A stretch of 64,000 bases of DNA from Acidobacteriota bacterium (GCA_040754075.1 JBFMDH010000033.1:19488-83487); one strand, 5' to 3'. Counted from the first letter of the stretch, positions 1-9,347 are shown. The notes: generated from the letters alone by a model not told the origin. Numbers and translations: made by a program.

Positions 1-66
1 AGACTGGCGGCACAACTGGAAACCGCCAGACCTTGGGCAAACCGACGCCCGCCAGTGAGCGCATAG
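1..66 (+). other. Possible C-terminal tail of a gene entering from the left
   Basis: Frame 1 is open from the window edge to a TAG at 64-66 and reads as 21 residues with no recognisable motif. The other two forward frames also close within the first 80 bases, so the assignment is weak. A 7-bp inverted repeat (CTGGCGG/CCGCCAG) lies in the same stretch. Between here and the first full gene I see only the repeat hairpin. Confidence 0.2.
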
Positions 67-70
67 ATAG

Positions 71-216
71 TGATGAGTGATGAGTGATGAGTGATGAGTG
101 TTGGAAAGGCTAGAGTTCTGAGGGCAGAATAATGAAGCGTGAATTCTTAATAATTCCAGGGTTCATCGTTCATCGTTCATCGTTCATCCTTCATCGTTTT
201 ACTCATCACTCATCAC
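71..216. repeat. Heptamer-word hairpin (TGATGAG / TTCATCG words)
   Basis: Four tandem copies of TGATGAG (71-98) are followed after about 60 bases by five near-perfect tandem copies of TTCATCG (162-196), then two copies of ACTCATC (201-214). ACTCATC is the reverse complement of GATGAGT, so the outer arms can pair. This is one of about ten intergenic hairpins of this design in the window, each with its own word. It fills the 5' leader region of the ATP-grasp gene. Confidence 0.85.
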
Positions 217-327
217 TTTAAAAAGAGCTATCGCGCAAAATCAGGCGCATCTGTATAATCAGCAGGTCTAAATTTAAGTTCGCGGTTCTATTTCATTATC
301 AATCAAAAAACCTAAGGAGTTTTCATC

Positions 328-1533
328 GTGTCACAGGAACGTCCGCTGAATATTGTTTGTGTTACCAGTTATGAAAAAGGGCAGGAGTTCATGCGCGAAG
401 CCAAACGTCAGGGATGCCGCGTGTTTTTAATCACTGTGCAATCGCTTGAACATGCCAACTGGCCTCGCGAAGCCTTAGCCGACATCTTTTATATGCCCGA
501 TCAATATCAGCGCGACGACATCATCAAAGGCATCAGCTACCTGGCGCGCACGTTAAAAATCGACCGCATTGTGGCGCTCGATGATTTTGAAATTGAAACC
601 GCTGCCGCGCTTCGCGAACATTTGCGCGTGCCCGGAATGGGCGACACCACGGCGCGTTATTTCCGCGATAAACTCGCCATGCGCGTCAAAGCTAAAAATG
701 AAGGCATACGGGTTCCCGAATTCGTTCACGCGCTGAATTACGAATCCCTACAGGAGTATATGGAGCGTGTGCCGCCGCCTTATGTGTTAAAGCCACGTTC
801 GGAAGCCTCGGCAATCGGTATCAGAAAAGTCAATCACCCGGATGAACTGTGGCCGATACTCGATTCGCTCGGTGATAAGCAATCTTACTATGTGTTGGAA
901 AAATATGTGCCGGGCGAAGTTTTCCATGTCGATTCCATTGTTTCCGAACGCCAGGTGGTGTTTTCAGTAAAGAGCAAATATGGCGCGCCGCCGATGGATG
1001 TGGCGCACGATGGCGGCGTCTTTATTACCCGCGTCGTGCCGCATGAATCCGACGATTCAAAAGCCTTGGATGAACACAACAAGACATTGATTCAGGCGCT
1101 TGGACTGGTGCGCGGCGTCACCCACGCCGAGTTCATCAAGGGGCGCGATGACCGGCAGTTTTATTTTCTCGAAATCGCAGCGCGGGTCGGCGGCGCAAAC
1201 ATTGCTGAAATGGTCGAAGCCGCAACCGATATCAACCTGTGGGCGGAATGGGCAAGGGTTGAAATCGGGCTGGATGAAAAGCCTTACCGTTTGCCGCCGC
1301 ATCGCGACGATTACGCGGGGATTGTGATTTCGCTCGCCAAACAGGAACATCCCGACACCTCGGCTTATGATGACCCGGAAATCGTCTGGCGCATGAACAA
1401 AAAACATCACGCCGGGTTGATTGTCACCTCGCCCGATGATCAGCGCGTCGAAGATTTGCTCAACCGTTATGCCGAACGTTTTGTGCATGATTTCCTGGCG
1501 GTTGCGCCCTTGCCCGATAAACCCTGGGCATAA
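328..1533 (+). CDS. ATP-grasp domain protein
   Basis: This 401-residue protein has the layout of ATP-grasp carboxylate-amine ligases. An N-terminal Rossmann-like preATP-grasp part (about 1-110) precedes a central ATP-binding half with [13 protein letters not shown] (Lys at about 155) and the [15 protein letters not shown] strand (about 190-204). A metal-binding [10 protein letters not shown] segment follows near 285. Family members join a carboxylate to an amine or thiol through an acyl-phosphate; the substrate cannot be read from sequence and no biosynthetic partner is adjacent. Translation starts at a GTG, chosen because AAGGAG lies ten bases upstream. It resembles the stand-alone BL00235/CARNS1-like group rather than a named purine or peptidoglycan enzyme. 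The call is firm at superfamily level only. Confidence 0.8.
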   Translation: MSQERPLNIVCVTSYEKGQEFMREAKRQGCRVFLITVQSLEHANWPREALADIFYMPDQYQRDDIIKGISYLARTLKIDRIVALDDFEIETAAALREHLRVPGMGDTTARYFRDKLAMRVKAKNEGIRVPEFVHALNYESLQEYMERVPPPYVLKPRSEASAIGIRKVNHPDELWPILDSLGDKQSYYVLEKYVPGEVFHVDSIVSERQVVFSVKSKYGAPPMDVAHDGGVFITRVVPHESDDSKALDEHNKTLIQALGLVRGVTHAEFIKGRDDRQFYFLEIAARVGGANIAEMVEAATDINLWAEWARVEIGLDEKPYRLPPHRDDYAGIVISLAKQEHPDTSAYDDPEIVWRMNKKHHAGLIVTSPDDQRVEDLLNRYAERFVHDFLAVAPLPDKPWA

Positions 1534-1582
1534 CCTTTAGTTTTGCAAGTTTGGTAATTTTATATCCGATTGGAGATTTGCA

Positions 1583-2779
1583 ATGCAGCCTGAAGCAAGT
1601 CCATTTACTCCCGGTCAACCTGTTCCTCCGGAATTTTTTGTCGGGCGGGTTACAGAAATAGAGCGGTTACGAAATATGGTTCGCGCTTCCATTCGTGGGC
1701 GGTTTAAGGTCGGATTCGTAACCGGCGAACGTGGTATTGGGAAAAGTTCGCTGGTCGCTTTTGTTCGTCGTCTGGGCGAGTTGGAGGATGCAATCGTTGG
1801 GACGCACGTCTTTTTAGGCGGGGCAACCGATTTGAAAGATCTGGCGCGACGTACTTTCGATAGGATATTGAAGGAAAGCATTGATAAGGCATGGTATGAA
1901 AAAATCAAAACTCTGTTTGGCGACCATGTACGCAAAGTTGGTCTATTTGGCGCATCAATCGAACTCAACGTAAGCGCGGACGACCTGGATGCGCTGGTGC
2001 GTGATTTTGTTCCGTCGTTGCGTCGTTTGCTGCAACAACTGAAAGGAGAGCGAAAAGCCTTGCTGTTGATTTTCGATGACATCAACGGCTTGGCAGATTC
2101 GTTAGAGTTCGCCAACTGGTTAAAAAGTACGGTTGATCAGATTGCCACCGAAAATCAGCCTTTCCCGGTTGCATTGTTCGTTGTCGGGCTTGAAGAAAGA
2201 TGGCAAAGCCTGATCAAATTGCAACCCTCGCTTGCCAGGATCTTTGATGTCGTCGAAATCAAGCCTTGGAGTGATAGCGAAACCGAAAAGTTCTATCAGG
2301 ATTCTTTTCAAAAAACTGCGGTTGTAAAATTGCAGGACAACGCCTTGAAAATGATGGTTGGTTATACCGGCGGCTTTCCGGTAATTGCCCATGAGATAGG
2401 CGATGCAGTTTGGCGCGTGGCCGAAGGCAAGGAGATAACTGAGGATAACGCTTCCGAAGGTATCGCTTATGCGGCTGAAATAATCGGCAGAAAATTTCTT
2501 GAGCCACAGGTTCTGCAAGCCTTACGCAGTGAACGCTATCGTTCCATACTTCGCAAACTGATGGATGACCCATTATTTTCTTCATTTCAACGCAGTGATA
2601 TTCGCAAAATGTTATCTCCCGAAGAGAACAAAGTGTTTGGCAATTTTCTCAATCGAATGAAAAAACTTGGTGTAATAAAGACGGACAATGATGCCAAGCA
2701 AGGCAGCTATCGCTTTACCAATCAACTCTATCATTTTTACTTCTTTATGGAATCTATGAGCAGAGGTGAAAAACAATAG
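1583..2779 (+). CDS. AAA/STAND-type ATPase with C-terminal winged helix
   Basis: The 398 residues begin with a Phe-Val-Gly-Arg box (about 18-22) typical of AAA_16/ORC1-like ATPases. A Walker A GERGIGKSS lies at 48-56 and a Walker B LLLIFDD at about 161-167. An arginine-bearing sensor region and an alpha-helical lid follow, and the last 80 residues look like a winged helix. The family includes signalling and DNA-binding switch ATPases; no effector domain is fused here. GGAG lies upstream of the ATG. It sits 49 bases behind the ATP-grasp gene on the same strand and may be cotranscribed, but no functional link is evident. Confidence 0.8.
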   Translation: MQPEASPFTPGQPVPPEFFVGRVTEIERLRNMVRASIRGRFKVGFVTGERGIGKSSLVAFVRRLGELEDAIVGTHVFLGGATDLKDLARRTFDRILKESIDKAWYEKIKTLFGDHVRKVGLFGASIELNVSADDLDALVRDFVPSLRRLLQQLKGERKALLLIFDDINGLADSLEFANWLKSTVDQIATENQPFPVALFVVGLEERWQSLIKLQPSLARIFDVVEIKPWSDSETEKFYQDSFQKTAVVKLQDNALKMMVGYTGGFPVIAHEIGDAVWRVAEGKEITEDNASEGIAYAAEIIGRKFLEPQVLQALRSERYRSILRKLMDDPLFSSFQRSDIRKMLSPEENKVFGNFLNRMKKLGVIKTDNDAKQGSYRFTNQLYHFYFFMESMSRGEKQ

Positions 2780-2917
2780 ACCGGAAACGGAAGTTCATTT
2801 CAGGATCTGAACTTCTTTCTCAATAGGGTTATCCACCCAAAGTTGGCAGCCGGAGCTTGCCCTGAAAAAGTTTCTCTGTAAGGCAAATTCTGCGGTTCTG
2901 TCAGGAGGTTTTTATTC

Positions 2918-5900
2918 ATGTATTTTTCGCGTTTTGGCTCGAAATTTCTTTTCCTTGCGCTGCTCTCTGCAATGGTTATCGCTATCTTAATCTCAAGCGG
3001 TTCGTTCAAATCGACCGCCAATATTCAAACCAATGAACCGGCTTCGCAAGGCAGAATCATTACCCCGGCAGGCGCTTTGATTTTGGATATGACCACGCGC
3101 CTGCCTGCCGTCGGTTCGCTCACGGTTGATTTCGTTCGCAGTCCCGATGAATATGGCACGGATAAAAAAGGTCGCTATTTGATTGCCGTCAACAGCGGTT
3201 TCGGCATTCAATTCAACTCGGCAACCAATCGCGCTCAACAATCGCTGGCGGTCATTGATTTGCTTGCCAAACCCGTACCGGCAGTCATTCAAAATGTCTA
3301 TTTCCCGGTGCCGCAAAGCGTCAATGTGGGCATCGCTTTTTCATCGCTACCGGAAATTGACGGCGCGTACACGCTCTACGCATCAGGCGGCTTTGAAAAC
3401 AAAATCTGGATATTTAAATTCAAACCGAACACCGCCAATCCCATCACGCCAACTTCACACGGGCCGAATACCTCGATCACCGCACAGGCGATTGACGTGA
3501 GCGGCTTTACCCCCGAAAAACCGACGCCGCGTTATAACGATGAGCATGCGCCGGTTTATCCGACTGGCATTGCCCTCAGCTCCGATAACAACACCTTGTT
3601 TGTCGCCAACAACCTCGACGATTCGCTCGGCATCGTCACCAACGCGCGCGCCGAACGCAAACTCTCGCGCATCGATTTACACCGCGAAAATCAAAGCGAA
3701 AATATTTACCCTTATGACGTTCTCGCTTTGCCTGCGCGCAACGCCGCGACCGCCGAGAAAGTTTATGTATCGTGCTGGGCGACCGGAACCGTCGCCGTGG
3801 TTGACCCGAACAACCCGCAAAAAAGCGTCGCCCACATTACCGTTGATCGCCACCCGACGGCGATGATTTTCAATGCGACGAAGACGCGGCTTTATGTTGT
3901 CAATTCCAATGCTGACACCGTGTCGGTTATCAACACTGCAAGCGATAAAGAAATCGAACGCATCAATGTCAAACTTTCGGAAGGTGAGCCTATCGGCGCA
4001 AGCCCCGAAAGTTTAGCCCTCAGCGCCGACGGCGAAACCCTCTATGTCGCCAATGCCCATAGCAATTCCGTAGCCGTCGTGGCGCTTGCAAACGCCTCTC
4101 AGGGCAAAGGCGAAAACCAGCGGGAAAAAGAGAAAGATGAACGCAGCAAAGTTCGCGGCTTCATTCCCACAGGGCAATACCCTTCGGCAGTTGGGGTTGT
4201 CAGTGGAATGCTATTTGTCGGCAATGGCAAAGGCACAGGGTTTAAAAATTCTTCGCTTGAGGTAGACAATTCCGGTCGCGTTCCCAATATGGCGAACGAC
4301 CGTTATCCGACCAGCACAGACCGCAGAGGACGCGGCGGTCAGTACAGTGTTTCACTGGTTGCCGGAAACATCAGCTTGATTAGCGAACCCGATGAACGCA
4401 AACTCGTCAGCTACACACAACAGGTGATGCGCAATAACAACCTGCTCGGACAACGTAAAACCAAACTCTTCGCGGGCGCGTCGCCGATTAAACACGTCAT
4501 CTACATCATCAAAGAAAATCGCACCTACGACCAGGTATTTGGCGACATCGAAGCCGCAGGCAACGGACAAGCCGCTGATGGTGAAGCGGCGCTCGCCATT
4601 TTCGGTTCGGGCGACGCGGCGCAGATTCATCAAAGCCCTTATCCGAATTCCTCGAACACCGTTCAAGGTTCGCCGAAACAAAATATCACCCCCAATCATC
4701 ACGCCCTCGCCATGCGCTTTGGACTCCTCGACCGTTTCTTCGTCAATGCCGAAGCGAGTCCCGACGGTCACAACTGGTCAACCGCAGCCTTCTCGAATGA
4801 TTATGTTGATAAAGCCTATCGCTGGGATTATTCGGGACGCGGGCGCACCTATGATTATGAAGGTTTCAATCGGCTGCCGAATTATGGACCGCGCAGAGGC
4901 ACGCCGCCGGTCTTTGATAAACCGATAGCCGCAGATGACCTGGCGAATTATATTCGGCGCTACATTCCTTATCTGCAAGGGGCGCGCGATGTCGGCGAAC
5001 CGGAAACGCTTTATCTCTGGGACGCCGTGAAAAAAGCCGGACTCACCTATCGCAACTACGGCGAATTTATCGTCACCCTGTCGAAAGCCGATGTTGATGA
5101 AGTCAATCAAAATCGCGCCAAAGCTTACCCGGACACGACGCCGACGATTTCGACATTTCCGACGAAACAATCCCTCGAAGGCAATCACAGCAAGACCTTT
5201 CGCAATTTCGATATGGAAACGCCCGACGCCATGACCATTGATTCCTATACCTCGTCAATCACTTCAAACGGGCGCATCGACCCGGTGATTAGCCGCAGTA
5301 ATCCTTACGAACCGTTTCGCGGTTCATCACGGTTGGGTGATTGGCTCGAAGAGTTTGAGCAATATGTCAAAGATTTGCAGGAAGGCAAAGGCGACCATTT
5401 GCCGAATTTTTCCATGCTCAGATTTTCCAACGACCACACCTCAGGGCTTACAGTGGGCAAACCGACGCCGCAGTTTTACGTAGCCGACAATGATTATGCC
5501 ATCGGGCGACTGGTTGAAGCCGTATCGCAAAGTCCTTACTGGAAAGACACCGCGATTTTCGTGGTTGAAGACGACGCCCAGGATGGCCCAGACCATGTTG
5601 ACGCGCATCGTTCACCGGCACTCGTCATCAGCGCCTATAACAAACCCGGCGTGCTCGTTCACGATTTTCATAATACCGTGAGTTTGATTCGCACGATGGA
5701 AATGCTGCTTGGGCTGGAGCCGATGAATTTACTCGATGCCACGGCGACACCGATTGATATTTTCCGCGACACTGCCGATATGCGCCCTTACAGAGCTTTG
5801 CTGCCGGAGGTATCGCTCAACAATCTGGTGGTGCCGCCGCCTGTAAGTACAGCGATGCTGGAGTGGGTGAAGCGCACCGGCGAACAAGACCTCGAACACG

Positions 5901-6106
5901 CAGATATGGCGAATCCCCGGGTGTTGAATGAAATCATCTGGTATTCGGTGCGCGGCGCGAATTCGCCTATGCCACAAATTTCAAGGCTTCCGGCATTTGA
6001 CGCCATGCGCGAAGGTTTGCTCGAAGATGACGATGAGGAAGAAGCGAACGAGGAAGCGCGCGAACCGCGTATTGCCTCGCGCGCCGGCAAGAAATTCAAT
6101 CGATAA
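2918..6106 (+). CDS. Secreted YncE-type beta-propeller fused to a phosphoesterase
   Basis: The 1062-residue protein starts with a signal-anchor (about 8-30). The following roughly 450 residues contain repeated YVTN-type propeller blades such as LYVVNSNADTVSVI and LYVANAHSNSVAVV. From about residue 526 a phosphoesterase domain begins with KHVIYIIKENRTYDQVFGD and continues through an acidic DDAQDGPDHVDAHRSP metal-site segment near 885. That domain belongs to the alkaline-phosphatase/phospholipase-C-like superfamily. The C-terminus is very acidic followed by a basic end. AGGAGG precedes the ATG. Such fusions are thought to act outside the cytoplasm on phosphate esters; the substrate is unknown. 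The gene is monocistronic and ends at a hairpin facing the convergent aldo/keto reductase. Confidence 0.88.
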   Translation: MYFSRFGSKFLFLALLSAMVIAILISSGSFKSTANIQTNEPASQGRIITPAGALILDMTTRLPAVGSLTVDFVRSPDEYGTDKKGRYLIAVNSGFGIQFNSATNRAQQSLAVIDLLAKPVPAVIQNVYFPVPQSVNVGIAFSSLPEIDGAYTLYASGGFENKIWIFKFKPNTANPITPTSHGPNTSITAQAIDVSGFTPEKPTPRYNDEHAPVYPTGIALSSDNNTLFVANNLDDSLGIVTNARAERKLSRIDLHRENQSENIYPYDVLALPARNAATAEKVYVSCWATGTVAVVDPNNPQKSVAHITVDRHPTAMIFNATKTRLYVVNSNADTVSVINTASDKEIERINVKLSEGEPIGASPESLALSADGETLYVANAHSNSVAVVALANASQGKGENQREKEKDERSKVRGFIPTGQYPSAVGVVSGMLFVGNGKGTGFKNSSLEVDNSGRVPNMANDRYPTSTDRRGRGGQYSVSLVAGNISLISEPDERKLVSYTQQVMRNNNLLGQRKTKLFAGASPIKHVIYIIKENRTYDQVFGDIEAAGNGQAADGEAALAIFGSGDAAQIHQSPYPNSSNTVQGSPKQNITPNHHALAMRFGLLDRFFVNAEASPDGHNWSTAAFSNDYVDKAYRWDYSGRGRTYDYEGFNRLPNYGPRRGTPPVFDKPIAADDLANYIRRYIPYLQGARDVGEPETLYLWDAVKKAGLTYRNYGEFIVTLSKADVDEVNQNRAKAYPDTTPTISTFPTKQSLEGNHSKTFRNFDMETPDAMTIDSYTSSITSNGRIDPVISRSNPYEPFRGSSRLGDWLEEFEQYVKDLQEGKGDHLPNFSMLRFSNDHTSGLTVGKPTPQFYVADNDYAIGRLVEAVSQSPYWKDTAIFVVEDDAQDGPDHVDAHRSPALVISAYNKPGVLVHDFHNTVSLIRTMEMLLGLEPMNLLDATATPIDIFRDTADMRPYRALLPEVSLNNLVVPPPVSTAMLEWVKRTGEQDLEHADMANPRVLNEIIWYSVRGANSPMPQISRLPAFDAMREGLLEDDDEEEANEEAREPRIASRAGKKFNR

Positions 6107-6168
6107 ACCCCGACTTGACTCAACCAGCCAATCGGTTTTTATAGCGCCGAAAATGTATCGGGTAAGGT

Positions 6169-6205
6169 AGCGGGCTTTGATTGCAGGCATCAATCAAAGC
6201 CCGCT
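6169..6205. terminator. Hairpin between convergent genes
   Basis: A perfect 15-bp inverted repeat, AGCGGGCTTTGATTG (6169-6183) and its complement (6191-6205), encloses a 7-base loop. It lies downstream of the phosphoesterase and the aldo/keto reductase, which converge here. There is no clear T-run, so it may be a bidirectional stabiliser rather than a strict intrinsic terminator. Confidence 0.6.
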
Positions 6206-6239
6206 TCAGTTATCGAAAACACCTGAGTTGCGACACCAG

Positions 6240-6285
6240 AGCGGTTTACGAATGGGGTTACTTTGAATTCGTTGAGCAAACCGCT
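6240..6285. repeat. Degenerate member of the GTTGAGCAAGC/GCGGTC repeat family
   Basis: AGCGGTTT (6240-6247) and AAACCGCT (6278-6285) form an inverted repeat. They enclose a TTACTTTGAAT stretch and CGTTGAGCAAA, both shared with the copies near 21.1 kb, 40.5 kb and 58.1 kb. The 15-nt palindromic core found in the other copies is missing. Confidence 0.5.
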
Positions 6286-6311
6286 TCACTCAAAGAATAG
6301 ATGTCGTCAAA

Positions 6312-7283
6312 TCACGCAGACCAGCTTGTCGGGCGGCGCACCCAGCGATGTTTGCGAAGTTCTGCAAGCAAGTCCGGCGCAAGCTCTACGCCATCACTTG
6401 TGGCAATGTTGGCTTCGACATTTTTGATTTTGCGCATGCCGGGAATAATCGTGCTCACGGTTTTATTGTGGAGGATGAATCGCAAAGCCATCTCAGGCAT
6501 GGTCATGCCTTCAGGGATAAGCGGACGCAGAGCGTCGGCGCGTTCGACGCTCGCCGTCAAATTTTCCGGCACGAAATAGAGATTGCGCCAATCGCCTTCG
6601 GGCCAAGTGCTCTCTTTCGTCAGCGTCCCCGTGAGCGTCCCTTCATCAAACGGCACACGCGCAATCACCGCGACATCCATTTCGTCGCAAGCCGGAAACA
6701 GTTCATCTTCGGGGTTCTGGTCAAAGATGTTGTAGATGACCTGCACCGCGTCAATCATCCGGCTGCGCACTGCCGCGATGCCGTTTTCCGGCTCCCAGCG
6801 ATTGATGCTGATGCCGATGGCATTGATGAGTCCCTGCCGTTTGATTGCATCAAGCGTTTTAAACCAGCGGTCATCGGCTACCCAACCATCTTCCCAGACG
6901 TGAAATTGCATGAGGTCAAAGCTTGGCAGTTTGGCATTCTCTAAACTGCTATGAACATATTTTTCGATGTAATCGGGCGGGAAACAATCATCCAGAGTGA
7001 ATTCGCGGCGACTGGGCCAGCGGCGATTTTTCGGCGGAATTTTGGTTGCTGTGTAAAGCTTTTTATCCTCATTGGCGCGCGCGATTTCGCCAAGAAACCC
7101 TTCGCTTTTGCCTTCACCGTAAGCCCACGCGGCATCGAAAAAATTGCAGCCCAAATCGACCGCGCGTTGCAATGCGGCAAGCGATTCTTCATCGTTCGAC
7201 TGAGTCCAGCCGCCCATTCCCCACATGCCGTAACCGATTTCGCTGACCTGCCAACCGGTTCGACCAAATTTTCGGTATTGCAT
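6312..7283 (-). CDS. Aldo/keto reductase
   Basis: The protein (323 residues) is a cytoplasmic NADPH-dependent carbonyl reductase of the AKR superfamily. The catalytic tetrad is visible: Asp50 and Tyr55 in FFDAAWAYGEG, Lys81 in the ATK strand and His128 in LMQFHVW. A C-terminal SxIIPGMRKIKNVEANI segment matches the cofactor-binding part of the (beta/alpha)8 barrel. Length is normal. It resembles the YajO/Tas-like branch, whose physiological substrates are mostly unknown. No operon partner is close: a repeat hairpin and about 300 bases separate it from the pirin gene upstream on the same strand. Confidence 0.9.
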   Translation of the reverse strand: MQYRKFGRTGWQVSEIGYGMWGMGGWTQSNDEESLAALQRAVDLGCNFFDAAWAYGEGKSEGFLGEIARANEDKKLYTATKIPPKNRRWPSRREFTLDDCFPPDYIEKYVHSSLENAKLPSFDLMQFHVWEDGWVADDRWFKTLDAIKRQGLINAIGISINRWEPENGIAAVRSRMIDAVQVIYNIFDQNPEDELFPACDEMDVAVIARVPFDEGTLTGTLTKESTWPEGDWRNLYFVPENLTASVERADALRPLIPEGMTMPEMALRFILHNKTVSTIIPGMRKIKNVEANIATSDGVELAPDLLAELRKHRWVRRPTSWSA

Positions 7284-7420
7284 AGATTCTCCAATTTTTT
7301 ATTTATTTGTCGGCGAGCATCATTATAACTATCGGCGTCAGTTTTTGAACCAGGACACGCAAGACAAACGGACGAAACGTTTTTCAGGCAATACCTTCAG
7401 ACCCATTAAAAAGAGAATTC

Positions 7421-7502
7421 AGAACAAACGGAATAAACGGAATAAACGGAATTTTTTTGTATCAGCGTTTTTCCGTCTGTTCCGCTATTTCTGTTTGTTC
7501 CG
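7421..7502. repeat. Word hairpin (AACGGAATA nonamers)
   Basis: Tandem AACGGAATA-like units (7421-7452) face an inverted, imperfect array of TCCG/TTTGTTCCG units (7471-7502), giving a long imperfect stem with a short T-rich loop. A further ACAAACGGACGAAACG run lies just upstream (7373-7382 area). It has the same architecture as the heptamer hairpins elsewhere in the window, but with a 9-base period. Confidence 0.75.
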
Positions 7503-7578
7503 TACTCTCTTTCAACCTCAGCGAATGCTGCCTGCAAGCTTTAGCTGATGGTTTGGGCAGCGATTCTCTGCGAAAGGC

Positions 7579-8277
7579 TCAGGGCAAATCAATCAAGATG
7601 ATTTCGCTGTCACCCGATGCCTGCAAATCGAGGTTCGCGGTTTCGGTAATGCGCGCCTGGTCGCCGCTATGCAGAGCTTCGCCATTGACGGAAACTTCAC
7701 CTTCAATGACATACAAAAAGGCTTTGCGATTGTCGCCCAGCGCGTGCGCGACCGCATCGCCTTGATTGAGGCGCGACACATAAAAGGTTACATCCTGATT
7801 GATGCTGAGCGCGCCGTTTGCGCTTCTGCCCGAAGCAATCGGCAGCAAACGCCCGGTACGCTCCTCGATGGAAAACTTTTTCTGCTCGTAGCCCGGTTCA
7901 AGTCCGGTTTGACTGGGCAGCACCCACATCTGCAAGAGTTTCACCGCCTGCGCTTTCGATGAGTTGAATTCCGAGTGATAAATGCCGCGTCCTGCCGTCA
8001 TGCGCTGCACTTCGCCGGCGCTGATGTGCCCGATGCCGCCGGTGCTGTCTTTGTGGTCAAGCGTGCCTTCCAAAACATAGGTGACGATTTCCATGTTTTT
8101 GTGCGGGTGCATGCCGAAACCGGAATCGGGTTGAATGGTGTCGTGATTGAATACCCGCAACGGGCCAAAAGCCGTATTTTCGGGGTCATAATAGAAATCG
8201 AAACTGAACAGCCAGTACGCCGACAGCCAGTCATTGGTCGCATTAAATCGTTCGTTTGCTCTTATGGTTTGTATCAT
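7579..8277 (-). CDS. Pirin family protein
   Basis: This 232-residue bicupin carries all four pirin metal ligands in the N-terminal cupin: His57 and His59 in MHPHKNMEIVTYVLEG, His101 and Glu103 in RGIYHSEFN. Bacterial homologues (YhaK/YhhW) bind a metal, and some have quercetin 2,3-dioxygenase activity. Pirins are often induced by oxidative or phenolic stress. The gene lies 100 bases downstream of a MarR regulator on the same strand, and a palindrome in the gap matches one in front of the regulator. This suggests the pirin is a target of that repressor. The start ATG is preceded by a GGAG-containing leader. Confidence 0.92.
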   Translation of the reverse strand: MIQTIRANERFNATNDWLSAYWLFSFDFYYDPENTAFGPLRVFNHDTIQPDSGFGMHPHKNMEIVTYVLEGTLDHKDSTGGIGHISAGEVQRMTAGRGIYHSEFNSSKAQAVKLLQMWVLPSQTGLEPGYEQKKFSIEERTGRLLPIASGRSANGALSINQDVTFYVSRLNQGDAVAHALGDNRKAFLYVIEGEVSVNGEALHSGDQARITETANLDLQASGDSEIILIDLP

Positions 8278-8319
8278 TGTCTTAATCTCCTCAATGCTTT
8301 CATTCGTTCACCTATTAAC

Positions 8320-8335
8320 TGTTAATCAATTAACA
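8320..8335. promoter_or_regulatory. Candidate MarR operator in front of the pirin gene
   Basis: TGTTAATCAATTAACA is a perfect inverted repeat of 7-base half sites around a 2-base centre, typical in size for a MarR dimer. It lies about 45 bases upstream of the pirin start. The half site TGTTAATCA recurs upstream of the MarR gene itself. Confidence 0.65.
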
Positions 8336-8377
8336 ATTTAAATAAAAAATTTTACGCTTAGCGGAAAACCGCGCCGG

Positions 8378-8818
8378 TTATTCCTGTAAGAGTTTGCCAA
8401 GCAGTTCGTAAAGCGTCTTTTGCTCTTTACGGGTAAGCGGTCTGAGGGACTCCTCGGCAAAGCCGATCACTTCGTCAGCCGTGTCCTGCAAAAATTTTGC
8501 GCCCTCCGGCGTGAGTTCCACCAGATTGACGCGGCGGTCGCCACAGGCAAGCCGCTTGACCAGTTTGCGGGCTTCGAGGGCGTCAACCAGTTTGGTGACA
8601 ATCGCCCGCGTCGATAACATGCGCCGCCCGATTTCCACCTGCGGAATGGGTTCGCCTGCGCCGTTTAAGATTCTCAGGACGTTGTAATGGTTATCGGTCA
8701 TCTGCCAGCGCGAAAACCGCTCGTCGGAATTGCGCCACAGCCTGTCGCCGACGCGCATCACCCGGATGAGCGCCCGTTCCGCTTCCGATGCGGGAATTTT
8801 AACAATTTGCTTTTTCAC
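8378..8818 (-). CDS. MarR family transcriptional regulator
   Basis: The 146-residue protein has a winged-helix core: NHYNVLRILNGAGEPIPQVEIGRRM, then the recognition helix STRAIVTKLVDALEARKLVKR, then the wing RLACGDRRVNLVELTPEGAKFL. It is the normal length for the family, with dimerisation helices at both ends. MarR proteins are dimeric repressors released by small ligands or oxidants. It lies upstream of the pirin gene in the same direction, and similar palindromes precede both genes, so autoregulation plus control of the pirin is the natural reading. Confidence 0.92.
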   Translation of the reverse strand: MKKQIVKIPASEAERALIRVMRVGDRLWRNSDERFSRWQMTDNHYNVLRILNGAGEPIPQVEIGRRMLSTRAIVTKLVDALEARKLVKRLACGDRRVNLVELTPEGAKFLQDTADEVIGFAEESLRPLTRKEQKTLYELLGKLLQE

Positions 8819-8848
8819 GGCTTCACTATAATCCTTATTTTTTATTTT

Positions 8849-8880
8849 GTCAACTGGTAAACAATCAACTGATTAACAAC
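8849..8880. promoter_or_regulatory. Candidate MarR operator region upstream of the regulator
   Basis: TGTCAACTGGTAAACA (8849-8864) and the adjacent AATCAACTGATTAACA (8863-8878) are imperfect palindromes. The second, read on the minus strand, starts TGTTAATCA exactly like the pirin operator. They lie 30-60 bases upstream of the MarR start in an AT-rich stretch that could hold the promoter. Confidence 0.55.
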
Positions 8881-8925
8881 AAAGCGGTGTGCATTGGACT
8901 CATTGTCTTTGACCGCGCCGGGCAC

Positions 8926-9273
8926 TCAGGGAAGCCATTCAACGACCGCATAAGTTACGAGGCTTGAAAGAATCGATAACCCCGGTAGCAAACTTGCCCA
9001 CATCGCCGCGCGGTAGCGTTTTTTGAAATAGAGCGCCCACGAAGCGAGGATGGAAATCGTCGCGATGACGGGAAAGCTGATGAGCGCAATCATAAAAGCG
9101 ATGAGGCGCGGATTGGTTTTTGAAGTTTCAGGAGTAAAAACCAGCGGCGAAGCGATAATTGCGCCGATGCCGGGAATGATTAACAGCCCGAAAATTATGG
9201 TTGTAATGATTAAAATAACCCGACTGCGTTTTTTGAGCGCGTCAGTTGCGATTGGCTGAGAGGCATCGGGCAT
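8926..9273 (-). CDS. Small membrane protein, unknown function
   Basis: I do not recognise this 115-residue protein. Three hydrophobic segments are visible: about residues 18-44 (VILIITTIIFGLLIIPGIG), 57-82 and 90-112. A basic KKRSR stretch precedes the first, suggesting the N-terminus is cytoplasmic. No strong Shine-Dalgarno precedes the ATG. It lies upstream of the RDD protein on the same strand with a gap of about 75 bases to the end of that gene's neighbourhood, but no operon can be asserted. Confidence 0.6.
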   Translation of the reverse strand: MPDASQPIATDALKKRSRVILIITTIIFGLLIIPGIGAIIASPLVFTPETSKTNPRLIAFMIALISFPVIATISILASWALYFKKRYRAAMWASLLPGLSILSSLVTYAVVEWLP

Positions 9274-9347
9274 GGAATATCAGGCTAGCCGAAAAAGCGA
9301 AGAGATAAACACAACGATATGCCGCGTTCATCTCTTCGCCTGACAAC

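Noticed and set aside
71..216. CRISPR array
   Set aside because: Units are contiguous heptamers with no spacers, and the array faces an inverted copy; no cas gene is nearby. The same holds for the other word arrays.
6348..6944. 198-residue open frame opposite the aldo/keto reductase
   Set aside because: The minus-strand frame has all catalytic motifs of the AKR family; the plus frame has none.
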